Positions 22,117-34,135 are shown, counted from the first letter of the stretch. The stretch: DNA of 64,000 bases from Phragmites australis (GCF_958298935.1 NC_084922.1:13084501-13148500); one strand, 5' to 3'. Notes: generated by a model not told the origin, from the letters alone. Numbers and translations are program-made.

Positions 22117-24724
22117 GTATAGGAATGAAAACGGACAGAAATAGTTGCGAAAATCTCCTAATCATTTTCACTTTTACATTTTCTCTACCACACGGACATA
22201 AAAATGAAAAAGTCAGAAACGAAAACGAACATGAGATTACCGGTTATTAAAAAACGAACCAATCTAAACGAGAGTATGCCAATATTGGATGGAAACCGGT
22301 GATAAAATCAGAAAGACACCTCAATTTCCATGATTTGAAGAGTGCTTAAGATGATCCATAATTTTAGAAGTTATCATAAGTTACCTGTGAGGCTGTGATC
22401 ACGTTCATAAACAGAGACACCTAATATAAGTATTTTCAAATAGACCAAGGAAGCTAAAAAGCGTGAAGTGAAAAGAATGATGAGGGAGGTTTAAGATAAA
22501 ATGTCATTTTCTTGTTTTGGCATAGTGCATAATCGACTCTCAGACAAATAATTTCATCTTGTGATCTTGTCACCACTTCCATATTACTATTAACAATAGA
22601 TTCATCCATCACCTGTGCAACTCAAATAGCCTGTTTGCAATGTAAGATATAAAACACAACTGAAGAGTGGCATATTATTCTTCTTTACTACCCCAAATTT
22701 CAGTAATGAAAGGATGAAAGATCTTGATCAGTTATCACCATTTAGAAAAAAAAAAGAGACTCTGCGAAGAGGCTTCATCGGGTATCATTATGATAAAAAG
22801 ACAGAAATATGGTAAGAAGGTCATGTCGACGTGTTCAGCTTGTGTTATCCTGAAAAGAAAAACAGAAGAAGTATCTAGTGAGAAAACAAGGTAGAGAATG
22901 TAAAGAAACTGAAAGCAGATAGCACAAATATATGTCTGATTAGCACCATCGCTCGCCTTTCTCTTCGAGCCTAATATAGGTAGCATTTTGACATCAATAA
23001 AAAATGTTCAGAGCTAGTTTTAGTTCACATACAGTGATACAACCATAGATAGTTTCAGAATAAACAAACAACAATAGAGAAATGTTCTCAAGAAATATAG
23101 GTAGCATTTTGACACCAATAAACCATTGTAGACAATATGGCCCAGCACCAAGCAGGCTAGCAGCATGACAAGGAAAGAAACCGCAGACATGGACATTATT
23201 AGGAGGCAACATGTCTTGTAGACTTGTGACATAATGCGGTACATAAAGAACAGAAGCAATAATTCATATTTCTCCAACATACGATTGGTCTATCCATGTT
23301 TTTGTTTAACCCCAGAGAGCACTAAGCATTGGAACAAAACCAACTTTGGGTAACAGTCAGATCAACTGAATCCTCTTTAAAAAAAACTTGACCGATCTAG
23401 AAGAAACTAAATGGCATTATATTATTTTAAGAAGAAATAGACATTTAAATTCGATTTAAAGAGGACTCTAACTTGAGGTGATAAAGGTGTACATGCACAC
23501 CTCCCACCAACTGAGCTAGGCTCAGTTCCCTTTTGAATACAGTTCCCTTTTGAATCCTCTTTACACAAGAAAGCTACCAGATTACCAAATTCAAAAAATG
23601 ATGTTACACTACCAGAAATGCCCTACTTTACCACTGCATCATAAGCAGGACAACTATATTGAACAAAATTCAGATTACATTTCTTAAGAAATGGAGGATA
23701 CAAGATAAAAAGGATACCCTTTAGAAGCACTTGATGTGCCAATGGTTGTGAAAGCAGACTAACAAAAAAAGAAAAAGAAAAAGTGCGGAGTAGCGTTCTG
23801 GAATGAAAGGATCAGCAATGTAACATTAATGATCATCCCCATTATCAATTTGCCACCTCAATACAAACACCACACACTGAGCATATATTAGCAATTTGAT
23901 ATCAAAATTTTGCACAAATGTTAAATTAGATAGGGAAAACTAAGAAGCCTCAAACTATTGGCAAGACAAAAGGCGGCGGCACCGGCGATGATCTATTGTA
24001 CATGAAGTGGAACTATTGGTATTAACAGAAGAAGGTGGCGCCAGCGGTGCTAGAAGCAAGTGACCTAAGCCCAAGTGCTTCTCCGGTAGCCTAGAGTCGG
24101 AACGACTTTCTCTGGTAGGCGGCATCAGCAACTCGTCGGCAGCTCCGTGGTGCACGACGGCCGGATGAGCCAAGGAGGCGAGACGACGAGGGTAGGCCGT
24201 CGCCGTTTGTTGGGCGTCGGTGACTTGATACGTTCGTGGGCCGATGCAGATGGGCGATGGCATACCGATGCAGACGGATGACGACTGGCATGAGTGTCGA
24301 GCACTTGAGCTGGCGCTTGGCGGCGGCGGCTACGTGAAGAAGGTGACACCGAGGAGCCGACCGACGACTAGGGTTGCATACTTGCGTGTTGCTTCTGGGC
24401 TCTGGCCGCTGGGCGCCTGGGCGTCACCAGCATCAGGGCATGGGCGCTGGCCGCTGAGCAAACCCATGGGTGGGTCGGCTGGGCTGTATTGACGAGATGA
24501 CAAATGTTGCCCACTTGCCCGTATGTCTTCAAAACGGACCAAAACAGGTAATTCCTGAATAAAAACGGGATTCCGCAAAACTAGGTGAGATGAGGTACCA
24601 CCCGTTTTTAGACCCGTTTCCGTCCGTTCCTGCGTAAAAACGTAAAAAATGGAAACGGCTGAGATAAAACATGAAACGGTTGCCGGACGGGACGGGAATT
24701 TCCTGTCCCGCTTTCATCGATACA
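22117..24724. mobile_element. Possible non-autonomous hAT-type element
   Basis: The left end reads TATAGGAATGAAAACGGACA and the complemented right end reads TGTATCGATGAAAGCGGGACA; the TAGGnATGAAAACGG form is usual for plant hAT ends. ACGGAAACGG-type subterminal motifs occur near both ends (24610-24700). I found no clear 8-bp target duplication and no transposase. The interior (22440-24480) is AT-rich with a GC-rich right part and contains a SINE at 23380-23550. Confidence 0.35.
23380..23550 (-). mobile_element. tRNA-derived SINE (Au-like) with 13-bp target duplication
   Basis: On the minus strand it carries a perfect Pol III A box, TAGCTCAGTTGG (23518-23507), a decayed B box AAGTTAGAGTCC (23474-23463), and a T-run at its 3' end. 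TGAATCCTCTTTA occurs at both 23367-23379 and 23551-23563, an exact 13-bp target duplication of the type produced by LINE-mediated retroposition. The name Au-like is inference from the 3' T-tract and from recollection of the family. Confidence 0.8.
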
Positions 24725-25477
24725 GGTGTGTGAGCAGGTATAATCGTACGTACACACGCATGCACGCAGGTACAATCGTACGTACACGCACGCACGCAGC
24801 TGCCTCGTCGTTCCGCAGATCGATTTCCATCCCGTTCCTGCAATGGCAGGCAGCAAATGGACCCGCGAATTGAATTGGCGGCCGATGCGTGCGGCACGAG
24901 TGTCTGTTGTTGGCAGCCCGGGGGGATCGGTAAAGGTGGCCACGCGCTGAGCTGAGCTGAGCTGGAGCGCAGTCCGTCCACCGGTCGGCCGGTGCAGTCC
25001 TGTCGCCGCCGGTTGGGCCCTGCGTGGCGGCGCTTTGCCTGGGTTGAGTGCTGCGATTAGGGCATCTCGATCATCATCCTTCAAAACGTCCAGGGGCTTT
25101 CTTTGCTTGCACGAGTTCATTCAGCGGTTTCGTGGGAGCTACCATATATTGCACCTTTTCTTTATTTCCTTTTCTGTTTTCTTCTGCCTGCTGCTTTTCG
25201 TGATTTCTTTGGTGCTGATCGACAGGGCGGTCTTTGCAGTGAGCAACAAGGTAGGACACATGAAGGCAAGGGGTCTTCGCCATGCATGCTTGTGTTTTTG
25301 ACCAAGGTCAGGACTGGCACTATGTATGAACTATTCATTTGACGCTACTAGCTGGGTCAACTGCTACTCCACACAAACCTTTAATTTTCCTAATTCTTTG
25401 ATATGATCTTGGGAAAAAATTGATGAACAAAGATAACTGAAAAAAATTAACATCGCATTTATATATTACTAGCGCAT
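24725..25477. other. No gene recognised; CG/CA-rich then mixed sequence
   Basis: The span 24745-24800 has short CGTACGTACAC/GCACGCA repeats. TGAGCTGAGCTGAGCT is at 24950-24963. ORFs on both strands in 25035-25340 show no recognised domain. Confidence 0.3.
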
Positions 25478-26245
25478 CAACCCGTGCAACTGCACAGGTT
25501 AGAAATTTAGCTTACTGCTGAATTGTAGATATTTATGTTAATAATGGTTGTATGCTAAGATACATCAACTATTTATATTTAAATATTAGAATGTAAAATA
25601 TAAATATATATTTTTATAATATTGGAATCATATTTATTATTTGTGAATAGATCTAATTTATAATTTTCATTTTATGTGTTATGCAAATTGATTTTTATTT
25701 GTTTCTTGATTTTTTGAAATTATTATTATTTTTAATGTCATCACCGTATCTCATATTATTATTTTTGAAATACATTATAAATTCTTTGATATTATTTTTG
25801 TGTGATAATCCGTAATATGTTTGCGTTCTGTTGTTTTAATTTTGTAATGTTTGATTATAATTGATTTGAAAAAGTGTGTTGATTGCTAACGTAACTAAGT
25901 TGGAGTTTGCTAATGTAACCTTGTTGGACAAATGATATCTACAACAAAAAAATGTTGATTGCTAACATAACTAAGTTGGAGTTTGCTAACGTAACTTTGT
26001 TAGACAAATGATATCTACAACAAAAAAAGGGGAGGAAAGGTAAGACAAGAAGTAGTATTGGGGTTGGACTCTATGATTTGTTTTTTAATCTACTATGTTG
26101 TTTCGTTTGGTTGTTGATCTATGGTTACAGTTAGTCAATCAATTAATTCAACGATCGGATGTTTTGATTTTTTATGAGAATTTTTAAGATTTTTTTAGAT
26201 TAACATGAAGGCATCAAAAGAAGCCTCCAATTAATAAATATAAGA
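25478..26245. mobile_element. AT-rich non-autonomous element, Helitron-like head
   Basis: The head is ACTAGCGCATCAACCCGTGC followed by AACTGCACAGGTT, where ACCCGTGCA and TGCACAGGT pair. CCCGTGC...GCACGGG hairpins are common at the ends of grass Helitrons and related elements. The body is AT-rich without genes, and the tail (26200-26245) contains AGAAGCCTCCAATTAATAA. Exact ends are not fixed. Confidence 0.3.
25878..26029. repeat. Two-copy 76-bp tandem duplication
   Basis: GTTGATTGCTAAC starts at 25878 and again at 25954. The units differ at only a few positions and both end in ACAACAAAAAAA. Confidence 0.9.
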
Positions 26246-26515
26246 TTGATTTTCCTAAAAGGGAAAGTAGACGTAAAGAACTGTTGCCAAACTTCCTTTG
26301 CCGGATTAGCTAGTCGTTTCGGGCATAGAACGAACTGCTATAAGCAAGGAACTACTACTGAATAACGACACGGATGGTGGTAATGATAATGCACCAATTA
26401 TAGCATGATCTATACAATAATTTTGGGAAAGCCAAATCAAAATGCTCACCAGTTTGTTGCACGTTTCCGTTTGGACTCTAGAAGCAATGATAAATAGTGA
26501 GATTAAAATTAAAGT

Positions 26516-26804
26516 TGTTAGGATATTTATCGAATTTGTGTATAAAATCGGTTACATATAGACTTGAGTTTAAATTAGATGGTATTATGAATAGAGTTGT
26601 AGTCAGATTTGTATTCCTGGACCTATAAATATTGAACACCATTCCTTAACCGTAAGGACAACAAACAGATAAATATAGGGAGGAACACCTTTAGTTATGC
26701 CTTGAGGATATAGATAAGATGGCCATTAAAAAATATTGTGTCTTGGTGTTGTTGATCTTGCGTTTGGCTTTACGATCTTAGTGATGCTTTCATGTACTCT
26801 AACA
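26516..26804 (+). repeat. Possible short Copia-like solo LTR
   Basis: It begins TGTTAGGATATTTATC, has a TATAAATA near 26625 and ends CTCTAACA, giving TGTTA...TAACA ends. The flanking 5-mers (AAAGT and ACAAC) do not match, so the call is weak. Confidence 0.3.
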
Positions 26805-26836
26805 ACAACAAAAAATAATTAATAATGAAGTAGTTA

Positions 26837-27071
26837 CTACCTCAATTCTCAAATAGACGTCGTTTAGATATACGTATAGTCAAATTTTAGAAACTTTAGT
26901 TAAAAAAAAGATTTGTCAAATGAAAATAATATTTATAGATTTAGCATGAAAAATACTATTAAATAATTATATTTTTAATAACTTTAGATATCAAAAGCTT
27001 ATAAATACAATGATCAAAGTCTTGCATTAGAAACCGTGTTTATATCCAAAGGACAAGTAAAAAAACAGAAG
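26837..27071. mobile_element. Stowaway-type MITE
   Basis: The 235-bp unit begins CTACCTCAATTCTCAAATAG and, complemented, ends CTTCTGTTTTTTTACTTGTCC. It is flanked by TA at 26835-26836 and 27072-27073. The internal order (GTCAAATTTTAGAAAC, ATTTTTAATAAC, CAAAGTCTTGCATT, TATCCAAA) is that of decayed Tc1/mariner-derived Stowaway MITEs in grasses. Confidence 0.65.
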
Positions 27072-27073
27072 TA

Positions 27074-27856
27074 ATATTATTTTCCTCAGATAAGATTCTT
27101 CACCATCCCCGCCCCAACGATTCGTAATCTACGTCGTTATAAATATTTCCAATATTCAAGTTAGCTAGTTCAATTCGGTTACCTCAAATGGTCTAAGACT
27201 CTAAGTTGTCCGGTTAACTGAAGATCCAATTCAGATTTGTTTGGATGCAAGATTTCGAACTATACGTATACGTTAGCGTGGAGGTAGCTGGTCGATCTTC
27301 TCCAGCTGGCTCCTTCTTCCAGGGCCAAGAGAATCCATGCATGCATGATGCTTCAGTTTCTAGCTGCTTTCCTTAGAGTTTAGCTTGGAAGGGGATCGGA
27401 ATAGCAACGGAATGAACCTATATCTGTACATGTCTCTATTTCTGAGATGGAGTGCAGTTTACCCCCGGCGAATTTAGGGACACGGCTACTAAATCGAGAG
27501 CTCAGAATAACGTCGTCGATCGTTAGCTAGCTGGGTGAAGTGGTAAGGTAGGTGCGTTCCATCTATCCCGTGCAGTTTCAGCTCGCGTCACACACGCATG
27601 CATGATAACATGGAGCGAGCAAACAGCTAGCTCGTGGCGGTTTTAGCCTCTTTTGGAACGGTTTCGGTTTGTTCCTGCTCTCCGATCCTCCGTGCAACCG
27701 CAGCTGAGGATGGCATGCAAAAAGGCGTCTGGATGCATGGGCACGGCGGCACGAGCGCGGCCGGAGAACCGCACAAGTAACCGCCCGGCCGGGAAAGCAG
27801 GTTTGCAACCTGGAGTTGGAGAAAATATGATGCGCAGAAAGCAAACGAAATACTAC
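27074..27856. other. No gene recognised
   Basis: Mixed low-copy-looking sequence. TGCATGCATGCATG is at about 27340. The ORFs at 27578-27898 are antisense to each other and carry no domain. Confidence 0.3.
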
Positions 27857-28530
27857 CACTAAAAAAAAAACTATTTTTAGAGGCAGGTGGTAACTCATTT
27901 TTATAGGCGTTTAGCGTACTCGTCTGTGATTAAAGGTATGTAAAAATAAACGATTTCTACAGACGCAAAAATGACCGTCTGGAAAAATCTATTACCACAG
28001 GCGGTTTACTTAAGAAATCACCTGTAAAAATAGATTTTCACACGCGGTTCCTTAAAAAGACCACTTGTGAAAAATTTATTCCTACAGGTGGTTTCTTAAG
28101 CGAACCGTATGTGATAATCGGTCCCCGAATCGATATTTTTTGACATAAAAAAAGTAATTTTTTTTTACCGACCAGGCACCCCCGCAAGTCACAAGTCACG
28201 CGTTTTTTTTTGTGTGAAATACGCGCGCTACACGGTTTTTGGCACTTGAACTCGAAACCTCTCAGCTCGTGCGAACCCTTCTCACCATCCCACCACAGAA
28301 CTACTACTGATTTAGCATATGTAATTATTTTGATATTTTTTATCCGAAACTTCAAATGATTATTTGAGTATCTAAATGAATTCAAATGAAAAACTTTTCA
28401 ACTACAAAGTTGTAGATCTCATCGAGGGCTATAATTTTTATATAAAGTTTGTACTCATCCGATTTTATATAAAAAAGTTATAAATTTTTTAAGATAAACT
28501 GTTACATATTTCGACTAGAAGTAGTTCATT
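27857..28530 (-). mobile_element. One end of a CACTA element with subterminal repeats
   Basis: CACTA followed by an A-run starts at 27857. Between 27880 and 28115 an ACAGGCGGTTT / CTTAAGAAACC-type motif recurs at least four times in both orientations, as in CACTA subterminal regions. Further in lies a tRNA-like module on the minus strand (28248-28286). An AT-rich body with ACTACAAAGTTGTAGATCTC follows. The partner end was not found; the element is probably truncated upstream of the transporter promoter. Confidence 0.5.
28248..28286 (-). other. tRNA-like Pol III box module inside the CACTA end
   Basis: The minus strand reads GGTGAGAAGGG then, about 18 bases later, GGTTTCGAGTTC, resembling A and B boxes. 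It is too short and without arms to be a tRNA gene. Confidence 0.35.
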
Positions 28531-28940
28531 AGCTACTTGAAGACTGATGTTGCAGCCGGCCCGTGTTCTATGTGTTGCGCCACGAGTTGCACGCGCCAAC
28601 CAGTTCACCTAAAGAGGGTAAACCGACGGGGAAATGGCCACCGGACTGGGCCGGATCGGCAGGTGTTGCGCGCGGCGTCACTGATCACAGCTGCTTGCTT
28701 GCATGGGCGCGCACGTTTGCCTCTGACGGTTAAGCTGGGCAAGCTAGCTGGGTGTCCCCTTGTGATCGACTTTGTGTGCTTGCTTTCGATGCGGACCTGA
28801 TTGCATGCCTTTTTTGCTTGTGGACTACACCCTTTTTCTGTTATTACCTGGTTTTACTGCAGCAAGTCATCGCCACCCTCTCAGCCTTGAATTTGGTTTA
28901 TCTCTCCCCCCTCGTCTCTCTCTCTCTCTCCTCTGCCACC

Positions 28941-29131
28941 TATATATACGCCCAAATTCTCTCCTCTCCCCTGCACCTATGTCGTAGTAGCACTAACCAC
29001 TACTAGCCTCTCTAGTCAGTGATCAATTCCACCGCCCCCAAACCCCACGTCTTCTCTGTCAAGAACGTTCTTGTACCATCGACCGATAGATAGTTCACTA
29101 AGGAATCTAGTGAGAGAGAGAAGGAGAGGAG
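28941..29131 (+). promoter_or_regulatory. Core promoter and 5' leader of the WAT1-related gene
   Basis: TATATATA at 28941-28948 lies after a CT-rich stretch (28910-28932, a plant Y-patch). A start site would be expected about 30 bases on, near 28975. The leader to 29131 has no in-frame ATG before the chosen start, and the start context is GGAGATGG. The CACTA end upstream (27857-28530) may border or contribute to the promoter. Confidence 0.6.
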
Positions 29132-31799
29132 ATGGCGGCCATGGGGACGGATTGCCTGCCAGCCATTGCCATGGTGCTGGTGCAGCTAGGCTTCGCCGGC
29201 ATGAATGTTGTGTCCAAGCTGGCGCTGGACACCGGCATGAGCCCCTACGTGCTCATCGCCTACCGGAACCTCATCGCCGCCGCCTTCATCGCCCCCATCG
29301 CCTTCTTACTCGAGAGGTAAATACCTTCAATTCGCTCCGTAGATCACTTCCTTAGTCTGCATGCATACGTTTAAGAGGACGCATGCACACGCATCCATAT
29401 CGCTTCGTTCAGTTCATGAGATCTAGTACTAGTGCTGGCTTCATATATTGGATGTATCAATGCCGTGTCAAGTTGTTTTCCTTCTCTTAACAGAACAACT
29501 TCTCTTGATTGCAGACGATTAAGTTTGTTCTTCCAAAAACAGCTCATTAATATCTATTGGAAACAATACGTGGCTTCTCAATCTATACAACAATCTATTT
29601 CAAAAAAAGATTGTTCTTTTTTTGTTTCTGTTTCTCTTGTGTTCGAGTTTTCTTCTGTGTATTATGATTTAGAGATCGATCGAGGAAGCTAAGTCCTGCA
29701 CAAATTTGCCACTCACCATTAACTGCTCGATCTAGCTAGGCATATGTAGCACTTGCTGTGATTGTCTAACGTCAGTGTTGGCAAGCATGGTTGCCACGTG
29801 GAATTCACAGCCGCAATAGTTAAAGTCTCAAGAGTCTCCTATTAAATGTGCACTTCTGTAGTATATTGTTGTAATCAAGTTTCAAGATTGTTTTACGATG
29901 CACTCACTGTATTTTTGCATCTGAAAACTGTGATTGCAGAAGAAGCGGGGTGAAGATCACCAAGAAAGTGCTCATCCAGATATTCTTCTCCTCTATTTTC
30001 GGGTACGTCTAATTCTTTCTTCAGTATCATGTAGTCTGGGCATGCACGATTGAAACGTCCTTGTTTTGCTCTAGCTAAGTCCTTTTTCTGCGTGCCGCGT
30101 CATGAGAAGAGCCACCAGTTGCTTGGAGCTCCTTCTCTGCTCCCATTTGCCTTTACCTCCCACATCTGTGCAGTACACAAAGCTTCTCATTTCTTCCTAG
30201 GAATAGGGACATGCTTGGTTTCAGGTGTCGCACTGGGCTTGCCGTTACCATCCACTCCGATTGAAGTGTAGCTTCCAGCGACAACCGAATGATCGGGTGT
30301 TCTAGTCTACTTGATTTGCCATAAGTCCATAACCTAGTGCTTATATATACATGCAAGATTGCATCTTATTTGAAACAAGCTGGCGAACAAACTTCTTTTT
30401 AGATGAAACGGGTGTCTGGATTTTTTTTGGAGATGTTTGGGACAATGTGGCATTCGATCGAGCTAGCACACATAGCTAAGACAAGTCGTACTACAGATAT
30501 CTCACTAGCACCACGTAACCTGGTCGATCGACTCAGCCAAAACTTGGTGCAGAATATTCACGCAATTTTGTCACTGACCTGACCGTACTACATGCAGCGC
30601 GACGCTGAACCAGGTGCTCTACTTCGTGGGTCTCAAGTCCACCACCCCGACCATCGGGTGCGCGCTCACCAACACGCTGCCGGCCCTCACCTTCGTCATG
30701 GCCGCCGCGCTCAAGATGGAGACGGTGCGGCCCGCCACGCCGGCCGGGCAGGCCAAGGTGGTCGGCACCGTCGTCTGCGTCGGGGGATCCATGATCATGC
30801 CGTTCTACAAGGGCCCGCTGCTCAGGCTCTGGGACTCCCCCATCCACTGGCGCTTCGCCGAGAGCACGTCCGCCGCTGCCGCGCCTGCCGCCGCCGGACA
30901 TTCCGCCGCGGTGATCGGGGACGTCCTCATCATCGCCAGCTGCGTCGCATGGGCCATCTGGTTCATCATCCAGGTCTGGTGTTTACGCATTCGTTAATTC
31001 GTACTACTGACCAGTGATCAGTCGGTGGATTTGCTGATTTGGAGAATTCTTATTGACGCGCAGACCAAGATGTCGGAGGGCTTCTCGGCGCCGTACACGA
31101 GCACGGCGATCATGTCCCTGATGGCCGGGGTGCAGTGCGCGGGCGTCAGCGCGGCCATGGACCGGAGCCTCGAGGTGTGGAAGCTCGGCTTCGACATCCG
31201 GCTCTACTCCGTGCTCTACATCGTAAGATGATCCATCGATCTTGAAAGCACCACAGAGCTACAGAAAATTGCTGTTTCTTACGCGCGCGTGCCGTGCATG
31301 TTTGGAATGCAGGGAATCGTGGGTTCGGGAATCGCGTTCGCGCTCATGTCGTGGTGCATCCAGGTGCGTGGCCCGCTGTTCGTGTCCATGTTCAGCCCGC
31401 TGCTGCTCGTCGTCGTCGCCATCGTCGGCTGGGCCATTCTCGGCGAGAAGATACACGTGGGAAGGTGATGACAGCGCACATCCTGCATGCTCTCTCTGCT
31501 CCGACTTTCGATCTCTTCATTTGGCCATTGATCTTTATGTTTCCATTATTGCTGACAATGCAAATTATCGCCGCTGCAGTGCTATCGGCTCCGTGCTCAT
31601 CGTTGCCGGGCTGTACATGGTGCTGTGGGGCAAGGGGAGGGAGATGGACAGACACGACGACGGCGACGAGGAGACCGCCATAGACATGGCTTCGAACGGG
31701 AAGGGCGCAGTTGCGAGCAACCGCGACGCCATGGGCTTGCCGGTGTCGTTCTCTACAACTGCCAAGCCGCACGCCACGACCCGAAACGGCAACAACTGA
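29132..31799 (+). CDS. WAT1-related / UMAMIT-family transporter (EamA, nodulin MtN21-like), six exons
   Basis: Exons are 29132-29316, 29940-30002, 30598-30973, 31064-31222, 31313-31464 and 31580-31799, all with GT/AG introns and consistent phase. They give 384 codons, usual for the family. The protein starts [10 protein letters not shown] and shows about ten hydrophobic segments in two EamA halves. Family motifs include [20 protein letters not shown] near residue 28, [15 protein letters not shown] near 86, and GILGEKI-like [15 protein letters not shown] near 310. The C-terminus is a charged cytosolic tail. Known members export or move amino acids, auxin or related metabolites across the plasma or vacuolar membrane; the substrate here cannot be read from sequence. 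A Pro/Ala-rich insert ([10 protein letters not shown]) lies between the halves. No frameshift or stop is present. It is the only clearly intact host gene in the window. Confidence 0.93.
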
Positions 31800-32250
31800 C
31801 GGGTGATGGCGACATATACGGCAGCAATCGTGCTTACATACATATACTCTCTTTTGATCTGTCAGTTGCATGCATCGATCAAGATCCTGCAAGGAAGAAG
31901 GAAATTCAGAGCCCGGTGGAGGAATAAGGGAAACTAACTAATGGAAGAAGTAGATGATGACGACGACTTCCACAAGAGGACATATGCATGTATACTCTTG
32001 CAGCCTCGGGGTGGTTTGTCAGACAAAATTAGGACTTAGGAGGTTTGTGATTGTGATTTGTGGAGGGATGCTAGCTTTGGTGCGTTGGTACTATTGGACT
32101 TGTGCTTCTTGGGTGATCTGGTTTAATTTCTCTCAAGAGATATATTTACTTGGTCCATTCCATATAGATTCTTTCTCCTTTTGCATACCGCGATGGATGG
32201 AACTGAACAACAAGGGGGGATTCATTTTTTTCATTAAAAAAAATTGTTAG
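31800..32250 (+). other. 3' untranslated region of the WAT1-related gene (estimated)
   Basis: No coding sequence follows the TGA at 31797. AT-rich sequence with AATAAG at about 31925 and an A-run near 32237 could support polyadenylation. The end is not determined. Confidence 0.35.
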
Positions 32251-33959
32251 CGGGAATTTTAACCGAATCCTTTAGTCCTTAGTCTTTAGCTCAAAGTTGA
32301 ACTGAATTCTGAAATTTTCAAAGCAAATTTGGGGATATGGCACTGGCTGCTACAGCCCAACACAGGCACAGATTTGTGAGTTTCCTAGAGTTTGAAGATA
32401 TTGCAGGCCCGATAGTTGATTCAGTCCACAGTGTCAGCCAAGGGTGGGTGGGGGGGGGGGTGGGGGGGGGGGTTGAGAAGGGGCCAACCCGGCTTCTATT
32501 TATACGCTGCTGGCATTCACAATCTGACGGCCGAATGGTATTCTGATTTCTGAAGATTCAAAAGCTGCATCCTTTAAGTGACTGCACATTCTTTGTAACG
32601 ATATTTTGTTTTTGAAATGAAACAAACACACGTTGCATATATGGTACTAGCATGCACGATTCAATTGTAAATTGTTCTGATTGGTAGGGTGGATGGCCTT
32701 GGGCCTGGCTAGGGGTCAGATACAAGGTTTGGGGTGTTGCATCCATGAGAAAATGGCAAAGTCCGAATGAGTTTAGCACAGTCCATGGCATTTGTAGCTG
32801 TAGAAATGAGCCCTAAGCATCCACCAACACACAGGACATAGCTTGACTTGAATAAGACTATCAAGTTTACAGGGAAAACTGTTTAACAACACCAGGTGAG
32901 CTTATCGTCTCTTTCCAAGTGACAAACTAATATTTCTATGGAAAAACAAAACAAAAGAAAACAGCAACTATGGTGATGTCACAAGGTGTTCCTTCATCCT
33001 ATTTCCCACCCATGAACTTGGACTGAAGAACTGAAACAACTCCCCTACAAATCAATCTTACTGTTAGATTGATGCATGTTGAGGACCTCTCACGAAAATG
33101 GTCCATTGGTTTCCAACAAATGCTTACTAGCCTAATCTCAAAGTTCAGAAACTATTACTTGCGAGCATCAATACAACATCTGAAAAAAGAGGTAATAGTA
33201 CAACATTAGGAGAGAAAAAGCAGGTGCATTGACTTTGAATCCATGTCCATTGCTGCATCAGAATAAAATTGGACATGGTAATTACAGATCTTGTACAACT
33301 AGACATTTATACTCTCCAAAAGAAAAATAGATCGAATCAGCTCACCCCAATCTCATTGTCTATTAGGTAAAAATAGATTTTCTAAAGAATCTTTGTTCTG
33401 CAGATTAGGAACTTATGACCTACTGTGAGCTTGAAGGTGGTCCGCGGCTTCAACTTGCACGGGCCTCGTTGGAGTCGTTGTTGCCGGCCGGTGCGCCCTG
33501 CGCCCGAAGCCTTACAACCTCACTAATCTCCGCCTGCCATGGGCGTGGATTTGAGCTTCTAGTGGCGGTTGGAATGGGGCCGAACCGTGATAGACCAGGG
33601 AAATCCTAAAATTCCTTGCCGTCTACCATGGTCCATGGCCGTAGATTTGAGCTCGCGCACAGCCGCTGCCGGTGGAGACGTGGAGTAGGTGGTGGTGGTG
33701 GTGAGGAATTTTCGCAATTTCCGGCACTAAGATCCGTCGACTCCGGCGACGCAGCGGATGGCGACGCCCTGAGGCGATGTGAAGGGGCATTTAACCTTTT
33801 TTTTTCACTTTTACTGGTGAGTGACAACCAATTTATCACACTAATCTATATTTACTAACTCAAGTGATTTCATATGCTAGGGAAAGACGCAGAGGAAATA
33901 TGCAAATGGGAGAGGGAGGTGACCCCCGCCCGCCTTGAGGCCTGCGAGATGCACACGAG
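32251..33959. other. Intergenic DNA with a guanine tract
   Basis: 32442-32472 is almost uninterrupted G (G3TG3TG10TG12), able to form a quadruplex. CTATTTATAC follows at 32497, but no gene is seen after it. The GC-rich frames at 33415-33860 show no domain. Confidence 0.35.
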
Positions 33960-33964
33960 GAAAA

Positions 33965-34135
33965 ATCATTAGGAAATTTTAAGAGACTCGAAAGATTTCT
34001 ACGAGACTCTGATCTATACTTTTTTTTTTATCCAACAGCTAGTATATGCAACTGAGAGGAAAGAAGAAAATACAAAGTATACATAAAAATAGGTCTTTCT
34101 ATGAGACCGAGTCTCATAGAATTTTCTTTTAAAAA
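33965..34135. repeat. Short inverted-repeat element (MITE-like)
   Basis: The head GGAAATTTTAAGAGACTCG / TTCTACGAGACTCTG pairs with the complemented tail AGAAAATTCTATGAGACTCG / GTCTCATAGAAAG. No genes are inside. The target duplication is not clear. Confidence 0.4.

Noticed and set aside
24529..25120. Overlapping minus-strand ORFs of 150 and 170 codons
   Set aside because: Two frames of the same GC-rich DNA with no recognised domain, no splice signals and no conserved composition; no gene called.
25878..26029. CRISPR-like repeat
   Set aside because: Only two adjacent copies of a 76-bp unit without spacers, in a plant genome.
30533..31017. Alternative-frame ORFs of 122-141 codons over exon 3 of the transporter
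   Set aside because: They are shadows of the GC-rich coding exon; the transporter frame has clear family motifs.
33415..33858. Two short plus-strand ORFs in GC-rich DNA
   Set aside because: No domain, no supporting promoter or splice context.
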